DNA of 64,000 nucleotides from Longitalea luteola (GTDB taxonomy: Bacteria > Bacteroidota > Bacteroidia > Chitinophagales > Chitinophagaceae). Shown here piece by piece: positions 36,708 to 46,877 of the stretch. The number at the start of each line of letters is the position of its first letter. The stretch's first letter is position 1. Under the pieces are notes generated by a model. It searched no databases, was not told the origin of the DNA, and saw only the letters and a list, made by a program, of their open reading frames with translations. Made by a program: the position numbers and the translations under genes. The stretch spans positions 399,549 through 463,548 of the forward strand of contig NZ_JAFIQX010000005.1 in the NCBI RefSeq assembly GCF_017356035.1. The letters run 5' to 3'.

Positions 36708-38106
36708 CTGGTTTCCTCGCTTCCATCCACATATGCCCTTTAGCCAATGTTGATCGCAATTTCAATAGGGGCAACCTGAATAAATTAGCAACCGGTTTTT
36801 TCAGGGCCTTGTGAAAATGTACTTCGAGGTTGATCATTTGTATGGCGTAATCGTAATATTTCCTGTTATAGGTCCTTGTGAAGTCAATGTCCCGGTCGGT
36901 ACTGGTTTCCCAGGGCAAGTTGGTCACGAAGCGGTCTTCCACTTCTGTATACAATGGTGTTCCTTTAATAGGATAGGCCACTGTTATAGTGAACAGGTCG
37001 GGATCGGCATTTTTTAAATGTTGTACAGTAGCATAGATGTCTTCCTGGGTTTCGCCGGGATAACCTACCATAATGAAAGTGCCGGCCTGCAGTCCGTGTT
37101 TGCGGGCCAGTTGTATCATCTGCTGTACCTGTTCTACTTCCACGCGGCGATCCATAAGATCGATAACTTTTTGAGAACCGCTTTCTGCGCCTATCCATAC
37201 CCGGAAACAGCCGCTCTTTTTTAAATTGATGATCACTTCTTCATTCAGTCTGTCGGCCCGCGTTATGCATTCATAAGGCATTACGAGGTTCCGGCGGTTG
37301 ATCTCCCGGGTGAACTGTTCGAGCCAAATATGGCTAACAGTGAACACATCATCCACGAACCAGAGGCTGTCAACGGGGTAGTTCGCTTTTATATGCGCAA
37401 TTTCGTCTACTACTTTTACCGGTGTGCGGCGCCGGTAGCTTTGTCCGTACACGGCCCGGCTGCACCATTTGCAACTGTACGGACAACCCCGCATGGTACT
37501 TACCGAGATGGTGCTGGTGCCATGGCGGTGTTTCCAGGCATCGAAGTAGCGTGACAGGTTTACTTTATGGCGGTTGGGCAGAGGCAATACATCGAGGTTC
37601 TTTAATTTAGTGCGTTCTTTATTCTGTTGCAGGGTGTTTGTTGTATCGAGGAACGATACGCCTTCAATGTCGCTTACCGTACCGGTATATGTACCGGCTA
37701 TAAATTGCACCAGCTCCAGCATGGTTTGTTCACCTTCGCCCGAAACAATGAAATCGGCTCCATGCTCCAGGAATTTCAATGCATGATTCCTTACTTCCGG
37801 ACCGCCAAGTATGATCTTCGTATGTTGTAGTTCGGTAGTGCCTTTAATAAATTGGATGATGCGCAGCACATTTAACTTGGTCATGAGGTTGGTGTAAATG
37901 CCAATGACCTGCGGTGATTGCTGCAAGAGCCGGGCGCATAATTTATCGAATGAAGAAAATGTGCTGTCGAATACCTCGTTATCATAACCATGCTGTTCGA
38001 GGTAGGCCGAAATATACAGAATGCCCAACGGTACATAAGGCCGCATGATGGCTTGTTCTTTGGCATCTTCTTCTAAAAAATAACCGTGTGTTAAGAGGAT
38101 CCTCAT
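36700..38106 (-). CDS. B12-binding-type radical SAM protein (1 of 3)
   Basis: The ATG at 38106 overlaps the upstream methyltransferase stop by 4 bp (ATGA), giving 468 residues and showing translational coupling. Residues about 1-150 form a cobalamin-binding-like Rossmann domain (MRILLTHGYFLEEDAKEQ and VPLGILYISAYLEQHGYDNE). The radical SAM core follows with CxxxCxxC in CPYSCKWCSRAVYG, and GAESGSQKVIDLMDRR and GYPGETQEDI are also typical. It cleaves SAM with an iron-sulfur cluster. The reaction is unknown; methylation or ring chemistry on a lipid or glycan precursor is possible. Confidence 0.9.
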   Translation of the reverse strand: MRILLTHGYFLEEDAKEQAIMRPYVPLGILYISAYLEQHGYDNEVFDSTFSSFDKLCARLLQQSPQVIGIYTNLMTKLNVLRIIQFIKGTTELQHTKIILGGPEVRNHALKFLEHGADFIVSGEGEQTMLELVQFIAGTYTGTVSDIEGVSFLDTTNTLQQNKERTKLKNLDVLPLPNRHKVNLSRYFDAWKHRHGTSTISVSTMRGCPYSCKWCSRAVYGQSYRRRTPVKVVDEIAHIKANYPVDSLWFVDDVFTVSHIWLEQFTREINRRNLVMPYECITRADRLNEEVIINLKKSGCFRVWIGAESGSQKVIDLMDRRVEVEQVQQMIQLARKHGLQAGTFIMVGYPGETQEDIYATVQHLKNADPDLFTITVAYPIKGTPLYTEVEDRFVTNLPWETSTDRDIDFTRTYNRKYYDYAIQMINLEVHFHKALKKPVANLFRLPLLKLRSTLAKGHMWMEARKPAN

Positions 38107-38912
38107 ATCGCATCTTTTTTGAATAACAGGAAAGCATGGTCGGCCAGGCTGGTGAAAACAGACTTGCTGCCCAACTTTTCTTCCCAGCGCACCAGCGTTT
38201 GAAATAAATTGAGATGTTGCTGCATGTAAGCTTCCATCCAGGAAGGTGGAATACATAATCCCACCGGTTTTTTTTCAACGAGCTGTAAGGGCGCCCAGAG
38301 CCGGGCAAAGTTTTTAATGGAATAGTAATAGACCGGTTGATTTGCCTGCGGCGAAAGCGGTACTACCACTTCTTTGTTAGTCCATCGTCTGAATGCCTGG
38401 CGGGGCCTGGCTTTCAACAGGTAATAGCATGTATCCCACCAACAATATTTCCCAAACACCACCACTGCCAGGTAACCGCCCGGTTGTAACAGCTGTTGTA
38501 ATTGGTTCGATAATTTCTTCATCGCCGGGGGAGATATACAATTCAATCCTGCAAAGTTGGAAACAATACGATCGAACCGGCGGCCATGGAATATAGTCTG
38601 CAATTCATCGAAAGCAGCTGTTATAAATACCGGTGGATGGGGCAAAGCAGTTGTAGCTGATCTTTGTTTGGCCTTATCGATCATCGCGGGTGACCCATCA
38701 GTAGCTGTTACGAAGTGTCCATGTTCAGCCATCCAGCAGGCATCTGCGCCTGTGCCACAATTGATCTCCAACACCTGCAATCCGGTTTTGCCGGTGAACA
38801 GCGGACGCAACCAGGTGTGACTCGTGCGGCGTTGGGCCTCACCAATGAGGCTTCCGGTGAACACCGCATCATAATCGCCGGCCAGTACATCGAATGGAGT
38901 TGCTTTACTCAT
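38103..38912 (-). CDS. Class I SAM-dependent methyltransferase
   Basis: A protein of about 269 residues from the ATG at 38912 (a second ATG at 38918 is also possible). SAM motif I is LQVLEINCGTGADACWMAEH and motif II-like TATDGSPAMIDKAKQ. The substrate-binding half shows no signature I recognise. It overlaps both neighbours (4 bp with the radical SAM gene downstream, about 8 bp with the one upstream), so the three are one translationally coupled unit. Confidence 0.88.
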   Translation of the reverse strand: MSKATPFDVLAGDYDAVFTGSLIGEAQRRTSHTWLRPLFTGKTGLQVLEINCGTGADACWMAEHGHFVTATDGSPAMIDKAKQRSATTALPHPPVFITAAFDELQTIFHGRRFDRIVSNFAGLNCISPPAMKKLSNQLQQLLQPGGYLAVVVFGKYCWWDTCYYLLKARPRQAFRRWTNKEVVVPLSPQANQPVYYYSIKNFARLWAPLQLVEKKPVGLCIPPSWMEAYMQQHLNLFQTLVRWEEKLGSKSVFTSLADHAFLLFKKDAI

Positions 38913-40368
38913 GTGCATACCGGTTTAGTTGCATTCTTTCTATCAGCAGGGATGGCAGGTGCCAACAGGCAGCCGCTATTTTTTTATAATCACTGATCGA
39001 TACCGCGAATGGATTTTTTAATGCATGGCGGAAAGCTATCCAGCCCTGTTGTTTGCGGAATACGTGGTGAACATAACGGTGCAGTTTTTTATAGAACCGA
39101 GGAGGATAGGTATTGCGGAACATCAGCAGCAGTTCGTCAGAATCGGTCCAGTTGGTTTTGGTAGTGAGTTCCGCTTTTACGCGTTCGTAAAATGGCGTTC
39201 CCGGTAATGGATAGGAGACCGAGATGCCCATTTCAAAGGGCAGCAGGTCTTTGATCATGCGAATAGTTTTGGCGATATCTTCCCTGGTTTCGCCGGGGTA
39301 ACCAAATTGTATAAAGAATGACGGATGAATGCCATGTTGTTTTAACAGGGCGGTAGCCTTGTAAATTTGTTCTACGGTAGTGCCTTTATCCATGGCATCG
39401 AGTACTTTTTGGGAACCGCTTTCTGCACCCATCCAAATATTATGGCAGCCTGCACGGGCCAGGTCTTTGATAGTGTCTTCCTGCAACAACAGATCGGCCC
39501 GCGCCTGGATCTTGAAGCGGAACGACAATTGCGCCTGTTGCAACTGATCGGCAAAAGCATGCACCCAGCCAGGTTTCAGGCCAAAGATGTCGTCGCAAAA
39601 CCAGATATGATCAAACTGGAATTTTTCTTTAAGCCATACCAGTTCCTGCACTACTTTTTCGGGCGACCGGGCGTTATAGCGGTTACCGTAAATGGGTTTC
39701 GCGCACCAGTTACATTTGTAGGGGCAGCCCCTGGTAGTGACCATATTCAGGGAGAAATAACCCGTACTTTTTAACCACATAGAGCGGTAAGGAGTAATAT
39801 TTACCAGGTCCCAGGCGGGTAACGGCAAAACATCGAGGTCTTTTATGACCAGGCGGCGTGGTGTTTTAGTTACCGCGCCTTGGTGCAAAAATGCCAGTCC
39901 GGGTATATCCTGAAAGTTCTTGTCGTTTTTATCCATCGCCTGCACCAGTTCGAGCAAGGTCAATTCGCCTTCGCCGATAATGACGAAGTCGGCGCCTTCA
40001 CGGCAGTATTCTTCAAAATGATCGGTACTGTCTGAGCTGCATACGATCACCATGCAGCCGTTTGCTTTGGCCAGTTTAATCATGGCAAAAGCAGCTTCCC
40101 GCATATTGGTGAGGCACATTTTAGTAAGGTAGTTGAAGCCGTCATCATACAATACAAAAAAGCGCGGCTGAACCTGGGTAAGGGCAGGCAGCAGGTCCTG
40201 GGCGCTGTGAGCAAACATAGTATCGAATAATGACACGGAATAGCCATTGTTGCGTAACAGGGCCGCGGCATACAAAGTGCCCAGCGGAGGGTAGGGCTGC
40301 CCGGTAGCCCATTGTTTGGGATCGAACCTAAGGAAATATGAATGCGAAAAAAGTATGCTGTTGTTCAT
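38905..40368 (-). CDS. B12-binding-type radical SAM protein (2 of 3)
   Basis: A 487-residue paralogue of the gene at 36700. It has the N-terminal cobalamin-binding-like domain (PPLGTLYAAALLRNNGYSVS) and the radical SAM core with CPYKCNWCAKPIYGNRYNAR, then IWFCDDIFGL and GAESGSQKVLDAMDKG. The two paralogues share the motif layout and probably act on related substrates in sequence. The gene overlaps the methyltransferase that follows. Confidence 0.9.
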   Translation of the reverse strand: MNNSILFSHSYFLRFDPKQWATGQPYPPLGTLYAAALLRNNGYSVSLFDTMFAHSAQDLLPALTQVQPRFFVLYDDGFNYLTKMCLTNMREAAFAMIKLAKANGCMVIVCSSDSTDHFEEYCREGADFVIIGEGELTLLELVQAMDKNDKNFQDIPGLAFLHQGAVTKTPRRLVIKDLDVLPLPAWDLVNITPYRSMWLKSTGYFSLNMVTTRGCPYKCNWCAKPIYGNRYNARSPEKVVQELVWLKEKFQFDHIWFCDDIFGLKPGWVHAFADQLQQAQLSFRFKIQARADLLLQEDTIKDLARAGCHNIWMGAESGSQKVLDAMDKGTTVEQIYKATALLKQHGIHPSFFIQFGYPGETREDIAKTIRMIKDLLPFEMGISVSYPLPGTPFYERVKAELTTKTNWTDSDELLLMFRNTYPPRFYKKLHRYVHHVFRKQQGWIAFRHALKNPFAVSISDYKKIAAACWHLPSLLIERMQLNRYAHE

Positions 40369-40453
40369 GTTGTTGCTTTGGTTGCTAACTATGATTGCGC
40401 CGGCCTGTCAGGTGCCTATCGACTCACTGCAAGGCAACGCTAACGAGGTACCT

Positions 40454-41500
40454 TTACAGGTTAGCACGTGGTGAAAGATTCAGGTAACACACGCACTTCA
40501 CACATGTTTCATCTTTATTCATATCTAAATTTTTTCGGAACGCGATCGCCGTCTGGCTGTTGACGATGGCATCCAGTTGCTGTTGATGAATATTTCCATA
40601 GGGTTCATGGAAAAAGCAGGGCCTTACATTACCGTCTGCTTCTATTACCGTGGATACCCAGGGTGCATTGCATTTTTTATAAGGAAATGGATTCTTACCA
40701 TAAAAAGCCGCATAATAGCCATAGATCTTTTGCAATTTCTCCGGCGGCTCGGCAATGAAATGTTCATCAATCGCTGTATGGTGATACCTGATCAGTTCAT
40801 TTACGGCTGCCTGTAAAGCCGGTAATTCTACTTCATGTACCAGTACTTCCTCTTGCCGGTCTTTTTCCCACAGCGTTGAACGGTTGAACGCATGGCTGCT
40901 TACATAGGCCGGTAAAAAGCTGATCTGATCGAGCCCCATTTCCATAGCACTGTTTACAATTGATATCCAGTGATGAAAGTTTAACCGGTGTATCACAGTG
41001 CGGGCGGTGATGCGATATTTGGGCTCAATGGATTTGATCAATTGCACGCCCTGCTGCATTTTTTGAAAGGCGCCGGGCAGCTGCCGGATATGGTCATGCA
41101 AAACTTCATCGCCGTCAAGGGAAACAATAATATCGTTCACCCATTGTAATAGCTGGTCTGCTTTTTTCTCCAATGCAATGCCGGTCGACAACAAGGTAAC
41201 TGCAATGCCTTCCTGTTTCAATATTTCGCAGAAGCGGAAGAAATGGGGGTTTAATAACGCTTCACCGCCCGACATCACAACTACCCGGGTGCCGAATCGA
41301 CGGAAGGTGCCGAGCATTGCGGTAATATCGTGTTCAGTCAGTTGCTTCAGGTTCTTATTACCTTTCCAGATATCACACATTACACAACGGCAGTTACAGG
41401 CGCTGTGCGGCATCAGGATCACCACCGGAAATGCGCTGATCACATCGGTTTGCAGTATCCTGTAACGCTGGTAGGTGTGGTATAGTTGGGTTAGCTTCAT
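40454..41500 (-). CDS. Radical SAM protein with SPASM-like C-terminal Cys motif
   Basis: A 348-residue protein. The radical SAM CxxxCxxC is in ACNCRCVMCDIWKGN, and VVVMSGGEALLNP matches the SAM-binding GGE motif. The C-terminus has several Cys (KKCNAPWVSTVIEADGNVRP, CFFHEPYGN, CVKCVC), as in SPASM/twitch domains that bind extra clusters. There is no B12-binding domain. It may modify a peptide or a small molecule; no peptide precursor is seen next to it. A tandem repeat abuts its start codon. Confidence 0.88.
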   Translation of the reverse strand: MKLTQLYHTYQRYRILQTDVISAFPVVILMPHSACNCRCVMCDIWKGNKNLKQLTEHDITAMLGTFRRFGTRVVVMSGGEALLNPHFFRFCEILKQEGIAVTLLSTGIALEKKADQLLQWVNDIIVSLDGDEVLHDHIRQLPGAFQKMQQGVQLIKSIEPKYRITARTVIHRLNFHHWISIVNSAMEMGLDQISFLPAYVSSHAFNRSTLWEKDRQEEVLVHEVELPALQAAVNELIRYHHTAIDEHFIAEPPEKLQKIYGYYAAFYGKNPFPYKKCNAPWVSTVIEADGNVRPCFFHEPYGNIHQQQLDAIVNSQTAIAFRKNLDMNKDETCVKCVCYLNLSPRANL

Positions 41501-41575
41501 TGGTGAATGGTCAATGGTGAATGGTCAATGGTGAATGGTCAATGGTGAATGGTCAATGGTGAATGGTCAATGGTG
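41501..41575. repeat. 14-bp tandem repeat GGTGAATGGTCAAT, about five copies
   Basis: Five perfect or near-perfect copies of GGTGAATGGTCAAT lie directly upstream of the start codon of the radical SAM gene at 41500, where the leader or promoter would be expected. Confidence 0.95.
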
Positions 41576-41655
41576 AGTCGCTCATAACTTATGACTTACT
41601 ATTTTCCGCTACTGTTCGAAGATTTATTACTAACTGAATAACTGAATCACCCTTA

Positions 41656-42324
41656 TCAACCCGTCAAATGCTGAATGCTAAAAATGTAATTAGTTTCTAA
41701 CCAATTCCTCTTCTCAACCACACAATTCAGTCTGAATCCGTTGTCTGCCGCCATATCTTTTATCATCGTTATGTCACAGCCATCGCATAAGACCATCAGC
41801 ACTACAGAGCCTGCATGTATATAATTTTCTAAACCTCTGAACAATTGCTGAAAATACTCCCCCTGTTCGCCGCAATACCAGGCGTACTCCGCCGGTGTTG
41901 TCGGTTGTTTTTTATAATAGGGCGGGTTAATGGCAATAAGGTCGAAAGCCTGTTGGGGAATATTCATAAAGAGGTCAGACTGGATGACGGTAAGTGGAAT
42001 GCGGTTGTTTTGCCGGTTGATCTCCAGGGCATGAACCGCCACAGAATTGATATCTGTTGCTGTAACCATTGCTCCTTCCCGGGCAGCATATAAAGCAATG
42101 AGTCCGCTGCCGGCTCCCAGTTCGAGAAATGATGTGTTTTTCAATGGAAGCGAAGCAATGTATTGTAGCAGTAGCCGGGTGCTGAAGAAAAAGCCCGGAT
42201 GAAATACGGCCGGCGGTATTACCAGTCTGATCCCTTTGTACGTGTATACACGGGTGGATGACAGGTATTTTACCAGCAATGGTTTGTAAAACCGCGTTGT
42301 TATTTGTTTTATGGTTTGTTTCAA
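41656..42324 (-). CDS. Class I methyltransferase with NPPY motif
   Basis: A 222-residue protein with SAM motif I NTSFLELGAGSGLIALYAAR and the N6-type catalytic motif INPPYYKKQ. This motif is found in PrmC- and TrmN6-like enzymes that methylate an amide or exocyclic amine. Its place in the radical SAM/glycosyltransferase region suggests a small-molecule role, but a housekeeping RNA/protein target is also possible. Confidence 0.85.
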   Translation of the reverse strand: MKQTIKQITTRFYKPLLVKYLSSTRVYTYKGIRLVIPPAVFHPGFFFSTRLLLQYIASLPLKNTSFLELGAGSGLIALYAAREGAMVTATDINSVAVHALEINRQNNRIPLTVIQSDLFMNIPQQAFDLIAINPPYYKKQPTTPAEYAWYCGEQGEYFQQLFRGLENYIHAGSVVLMVLCDGCDITMIKDMAADNGFRLNCVVEKRNWLETNYIFSIQHLTG

Positions 42325-42347
42325 AGTATCAGTTTGTTCCTAATAGG

Positions 42348-43847
42348 TCAAAATCCTTCAATCTCCGGTTGCCGGTATTTCCATAACAGTTGCAACACTT
42401 TTAATTCATAAGGCTTCCGGTATAATCCGGTCTTGTAACGAATGGCCGACACGCTGCGCATGATGCCGCGTTTAAAAGCGCTTAATCGGATGTCGGACAC
42501 CGTAGGGTAGTAACCGTTTAGTACGGTTTCAAAGTCTTTTATTTTGTCAACCATGTCAGACGTTAACCACGGTGTTAAGGGGTTCTTGCGCAGATCGAAA
42601 TTTTCCCAGTGCGGACTGATCCAGTCTTCCAGTTTTTCGGGAAAATGGAACCCGCTCTCCAGCACTTTTTTATAGAGTTCAGAACCTTCCGTTGGTACCG
42701 GACTGTATAAATAAATAATGATCTCGGTCTTTGGATTGATGCTTTTGATCTCTTTGATGAAGGCAATGTCCTGGTCAATCTGTTTCATCACCTGTTCTGG
42801 CGTATCGGCCGGTGTGCCTAATACAAATGAATATTCAGGTATGATATCGAATTTGGCCATGCGGGCGGCAAAAGCCCTGATCTGTGCACTGGTTTGTGTG
42901 CCGCCTTTATCCATCCGTTTTAAGATTTCATCATTGCCGGTCTCAGCGCCAAAGAAGATCATTTTGCAACCGGAGGCTCGCATCAGTTCGAGTGACTGAT
43001 CTGAGTACTTATCGATCGTATCAATTCGGCCTTCGCCCCACCATACCATGTTCTCTTCCTTTATGAGTTGGGAGAATTCGACGGTCCTTTTTTCAGAAAC
43101 AAAAAAGTTGTTGTCATGGAACTCGATGGCATTGCCGCCATAAGTGTTTTTCAGGTATTTAATATCCTGGTAGATCAATCGGGCGCTTTTGCCCCGCCAT
43201 CGTGCATTGTAAATGGGTACCACCGCACAAAATGAACACTTGAACGGGCAGCCCATGCTGCTGTGATAGGCGATGGTGCGGGTGCCAAGATAGGTCTTGC
43301 CCAAATAACGCCGTACCGGATAAAAACTGTTGAGCGTTTCATACGGCAGGCGCGGAAGTGCATCCTGGTCGTATAAATCGTCTTTGCCGGTTTTGATCAT
43401 TCCGTTTTCGCCGCGATAAATGAGGTTGGGAATGGTTGTGTATGGCTGATTATTTTCCAATGCATTTAACAAAGCAGGGAAACACTTTTCTCCCGGACCG
43501 TTTACAATAAAATCAACAAAGCCTGAATACAAGACCACCTTTGGCTGATTGGATGGAAAGTAACCGCCCCAGATAATCCTGACCGCGGGATATAGTTCCC
43601 GGATTTGTTTTGAAATCGGAATGGCTTGCCGCAATTGCGGCCCCGGCATGCAGGTGCAGCCAAAATAGCCGAAGTCACCGGTGGCCAGGTAACTGCTTAT
43701 TTTTTGCCAGGGATCAGTTTCCAGATTTCCATCAACGATCGCATACCCGTACAGGCCTTCAATAGCGGCTGCTATGGAAAGAATGGAGTTGGGAATCCTG
43801 GGCTTGGTTTTAGCGCTGCGCGGATTGAACAATAATACTTTATTCAT
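42348..43847 (-). CDS. B12-binding-type radical SAM protein (3 of 3)
   Basis: A 499-residue protein with N-terminal cobalamin-binding-like domain (PNSILSIAAAIEGLYGYAIV) and radical SAM core with CxxxCxxC in GCPFKCSFCAVVPIY, plus FFGAETGNDEILKRMDKG. The C-terminal 120 residues resemble those of anaerobic magnesium-protoporphyrin cyclase-like/B12 radical SAM enzymes of glycan and lipid clusters. More diverged from the other two radical SAM genes than they are from each other. Substrate unknown. Confidence 0.9.
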   Translation of the reverse strand: MNKVLLFNPRSAKTKPRIPNSILSIAAAIEGLYGYAIVDGNLETDPWQKISSYLATGDFGYFGCTCMPGPQLRQAIPISKQIRELYPAVRIIWGGYFPSNQPKVVLYSGFVDFIVNGPGEKCFPALLNALENNQPYTTIPNLIYRGENGMIKTGKDDLYDQDALPRLPYETLNSFYPVRRYLGKTYLGTRTIAYHSSMGCPFKCSFCAVVPIYNARWRGKSARLIYQDIKYLKNTYGGNAIEFHDNNFFVSEKRTVEFSQLIKEENMVWWGEGRIDTIDKYSDQSLELMRASGCKMIFFGAETGNDEILKRMDKGGTQTSAQIRAFAARMAKFDIIPEYSFVLGTPADTPEQVMKQIDQDIAFIKEIKSINPKTEIIIYLYSPVPTEGSELYKKVLESGFHFPEKLEDWISPHWENFDLRKNPLTPWLTSDMVDKIKDFETVLNGYYPTVSDIRLSAFKRGIMRSVSAIRYKTGLYRKPYELKVLQLLWKYRQPEIEGF

Positions 43848-44260
43848 GTGAAACCGGTTTGACCCACCGGCTTGTATGGCAGGCCGTCAGGTCATTGAGA
43901 ATCATACGAATAATTGACTGGTGAAGTTGCCTGTAGGCAAAAAGAAGCAAATGCCGGTCTCTTCGGCTTATAATATGGTTTGAGTATCCATAATGCTACT
44001 ACACGCTATGGTAACCTTTGCTTCTTTTCATAGAGGAAAATAAGATATCCCGGAGATATCCCGGAGATATCCCGCAGATGACTCCGAGATACTCCAGCTC
44101 TTATTAGATCCGGATTATCTCGGAAATGCCTGTATGTTACCGATAGCTTATGTACGGGGTACACTATTGATCGGCCAATACCTATCCTTATCAGCTGTAC
44201 AGCCTTGCATGTTGATGCCTTGATGTGTAGATGATTTGCAGGGAAAGATCCGCTATGAGG
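43848..44260. other. Gene-free gap with three GATATCCCGGA copies
   Basis: The 413-bp gap has three tandem 11-bp copies related to GATATCCCGGA at 44044-44080, followed by partial copies (ACTCCGAGATACTCC). No ORF, terminator or promoter is convincing otherwise. Confidence 0.6.
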
Positions 44261-45136
44261 CTACATGAAAGCGTATGTTTTTAATAAGGTCCAGTAGCAG
44301 GAGGGCTGCAATAAATTATATTTCAAAGACTGGCGGTAATGATGGCGGGCAGCCGGCAGGTTGTGCTGTTGTTTAAAAACATGACCTATATGTAGGTAGG
44401 CGATACTTTTGGCTTTGTGCAGGTATTTCCTGGACACCATTTTATGGCGGTACAGGTATTCAAAAGTATCAACATATCCTTTATAGTTTTCAACCGGGAT
44501 CTGGCTGCTTTCATTGGTCTCGTGGAGACGGCGCCATAACAGCGATTCGTAAATGATTCCTACATCATAATGCCAGGCCAGTCGCATATTGAAATGATAA
44601 TCCGAGCCGAATGGCATTTTTTCATCGAACCAGCCGGTTTGCTCGAAACAATAGCGATGCAACACCAGTGTAGGATTATACACCACAAAACGGTTTTCTT
44701 TCAGGCGATTGAAAATATTCGCGCATTCTATGCCCTGCCGGTTGATATAGGTACGAGGCGATATCACTTCGCCCGCTTTGTAGGTGATAGCGTCGGTAAT
44801 GGAAAAGCCCAGCTGAGGATGGGTTGCCAATAACTGCACCTGTTTTTCCAGTTTGTTTTCGGTCCAGCAGTCGTCGGAATCAATAAAGGCGATAAGCGAG
44901 CCTTTTGACTGGCGGATGGCGAAATTCTTCAGGATAGCGGTGCGGCCGGTATGGAGCAATTTATAATAGCGAATGCGGGGATCGGGAATGGCACGTACCT
45001 GCTCTTCGGTATTGTCTTCAGAACCATCGTCGGCAATAATGAGCTCAAGGTCGTCATAGGTCTGATGCAGCACGCTGTAAATGCTTTCCATAACCAGGTG
45101 CGCCCGGTTGTATGTGGTGAGAATGACGCTTACCAT
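44261..45136 (-). CDS. Glycosyltransferase family 2
   Basis: A 291-residue GT-A fold enzyme: VSVILTTYNRAHLVMESIYS at the start, LELIIADDGSEDNTEEQV and the metal-binding FIDSDDCW. It transfers a sugar from a nucleotide sugar to a glycan or lipid acceptor in the cytoplasm. There is no membrane segment. It fits with the sugar transferase, GT9 and exporter in this region. Confidence 0.93.
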   Translation of the reverse strand: MVSVILTTYNRAHLVMESIYSVLHQTYDDLELIIADDGSEDNTEEQVRAIPDPRIRYYKLLHTGRTAILKNFAIRQSKGSLIAFIDSDDCWTENKLEKQVQLLATHPQLGFSITDAITYKAGEVISPRTYINRQGIECANIFNRLKENRFVVYNPTLVLHRYCFEQTGWFDEKMPFGSDYHFNMRLAWHYDVGIIYESLLWRRLHETNESSQIPVENYKGYVDTFEYLYRHKMVSRKYLHKAKSIAYLHIGHVFKQQHNLPAARHHYRQSLKYNLLQPSCYWTLLKTYAFM

Positions 45137-45269
45137 TTAGTGAAGTACGACGAATGTTGGTTTAACGTTGCTTTGTCTTTGCCTTCGTTACCGGCAATCC
45201 ACAGACAATGCGGGCTGATCCCTGGGAACTGGAGCCCGGCGACCGGCAACTAATTTCGCCATTGACCCA

Positions 45270-46877
45270 TTGATATCTACAGCAACAAACAACCTTCCGG
45301 ATAAGCTCTTCGTATTGATAATCATTAAACCATCCACTCCATATTACCCGGTCTTTTTCCTGGCGGCATTGCTGGGATATTTTATTTATAAGGCGGCTGA
45401 TGCGCCATTTGGTGATTTTGCCGGTTACTATTTCGGGAGCAGGGAATTGTTGAAGGGGAATTATACCACGGTTTATGAAACATGGGCGTTGAACGCATTG
45501 ATCGCCCGCGAAGGTTACACCGGCATTTTTGTATCATACACGCCTTTCCCGCCATTTACGTCCATCGTGCTGGCGCCTTTCCTGTTGTTGCCGGTAGGGA
45601 TGGCGAGGATCGTTTTTAATATCGTATCAGCCGCCCTGTTTGTATTTGCTGCGGCGCGAACGATTAAATATTTAGCTGTTCCCGTGTGGATAAGCTGGCT
45701 GATACCGGTGCTTTTCTTTATTCCTTTGCGGAATAACATTTTTTTTGGACAGGCCTACCTGTTGTTGACCGCCTTGCTGCTCGAAGGCTGCATGGCTTAC
45801 AAAAAGGGGAAAATGGTGGGGGCAGCATTTTTGTGGGCAGGGGCCATTTGTTTTAAATTATTTCCCCTGGTGATCCTGTTATTCCTGTTGGCAAAGAAAC
45901 AATACAGGCAGCTTCTGTATTGTATAGCTGCATGTTTGTTGTTGGCGCTGGTCACTTTATCAATAAACGGGTGGGCGCCGTGGCAGTATTATGTGTTTAC
46001 TATATTGCCACGGGCGAACAGTGGTGAATTGAATGATAGTTATACATGGCTGTTTCAATCGGCTTTTATGTTGTTGAAGAATTTGTTGGTATTTGATCCT
46101 GTTCAAAATCCGCACGCTGTTATTAATAGTACGCCACTGTTTATCGTATGCATGGCTTTATTTAAAGCGCTGATCCTGGCTTGCTGTATTGGCATTACAG
46201 TACAGAGAAAAGTAACCGATGTGGCCGCATTTGCCGCCTGGATAACTGGCAGCTTACTGTTGTCGCCGAATGGCAGCACTTATTCATTGATCCTTTTATT
46301 GATACCATTGCTTGCTTTGGCCAACAGCAAACGCGTTTATTTATACACTGGTATGGTGCTGGTATTTTTCATTTGCGTTATTCCGGTACAGGCGTTAAGG
46401 GGCTGGCCGGTTTTGCTGCAATTTCCCCGGTTGTATTTGATGCTGTTGTTGTTCGGTGTATTAATGTTGGAAGCCCGTATGCGGTTTCCAATAAAGCCAT
46501 TTTTTATAGTGGCCGCATTGTTATTACTGGCAGATGCGGGTAAAATGATCGGTCGCCCGGATAACAGCCACTATTTACTGACCGAAGAATTACCCCTGGT
46601 TTATGATTATACCATTGCAAACAATAAACTGATGTATTATTACCGGGATGATAAAGGAAAACATGAAACGTTTACTAATTATATTGTAAACAGTTATTCA
46701 ACACAACAGGTGCACATACAAAACAACCAGGTGTATTTCGGCAATAAACAGCTTACAGCTACGCCTGATCGTAAACGGCAGGCTATGCTGGTAAATGGAA
46801 GGGACATTATCTATCTCTCGGATAAAAACCGCGGTTTTGGATTTTATACACTGCGAAGACTGACTGTTGTAGAATGA
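45270..46877 (+). CDS. GT87-like (DUF2029) polyprenol-dependent glycosyltransferase, membrane protein
   Basis: A 535-residue protein with about 10-12 membrane segments. Features of the GT87 family are seen in FFGQAYLLLTALLLEGCMAY, then GAICFKLFPLVILLFLL and the extracytoplasmic LPRANSGELNDSYTWLFQS. Such enzymes use polyprenyl-phosphate sugars outside the membrane. The C-terminal 80 residues form an extra soluble region. No ATG start is available: a TTG at 45270 or ATT at 45261 (after TAATTTCGCC) is likely. Its end overlaps the convergent GT9 gene by 34 bp. Confidence 0.82.
   Translation: MISTATNNLPDKLFVLIIIKPSTPYYPVFFLAALLGYFIYKAADAPFGDFAGYYFGSRELLKGNYTTVYETWALNALIAREGYTGIFVSYTPFPPFTSIVLAPFLLLPVGMARIVFNIVSAALFVFAAARTIKYLAVPVWISWLIPVLFFIPLRNNIFFGQAYLLLTALLLEGCMAYKKGKMVGAAFLWAGAICFKLFPLVILLFLLAKKQYRQLLYCIAACLLLALVTLSINGWAPWQYYVFTILPRANSGELNDSYTWLFQSAFMLLKNLLVFDPVQNPHAVINSTPLFIVCMALFKALILACCIGITVQRKVTDVAAFAAWITGSLLLSPNGSTYSLILLLIPLLALANSKRVYLYTGMVLVFFICVIPVQALRGWPVLLQFPRLYLMLLLFGVLMLEARMRFPIKPFFIVAALLLLADAGKMIGRPDNSHYLLTEELPLVYDYTIANNKLMYYYRDDKGKHETFTNYIVNSYSTQQVHIQNNQVYFGNKQLTATPDRKRQAMLVNGRDIIYLSDKNRGFGFYTLRRLTVVE

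Noticed and set aside
43848..44260. Small gene in the radical SAM gap
   Set aside because: All frames are short and interrupted, without similarity.
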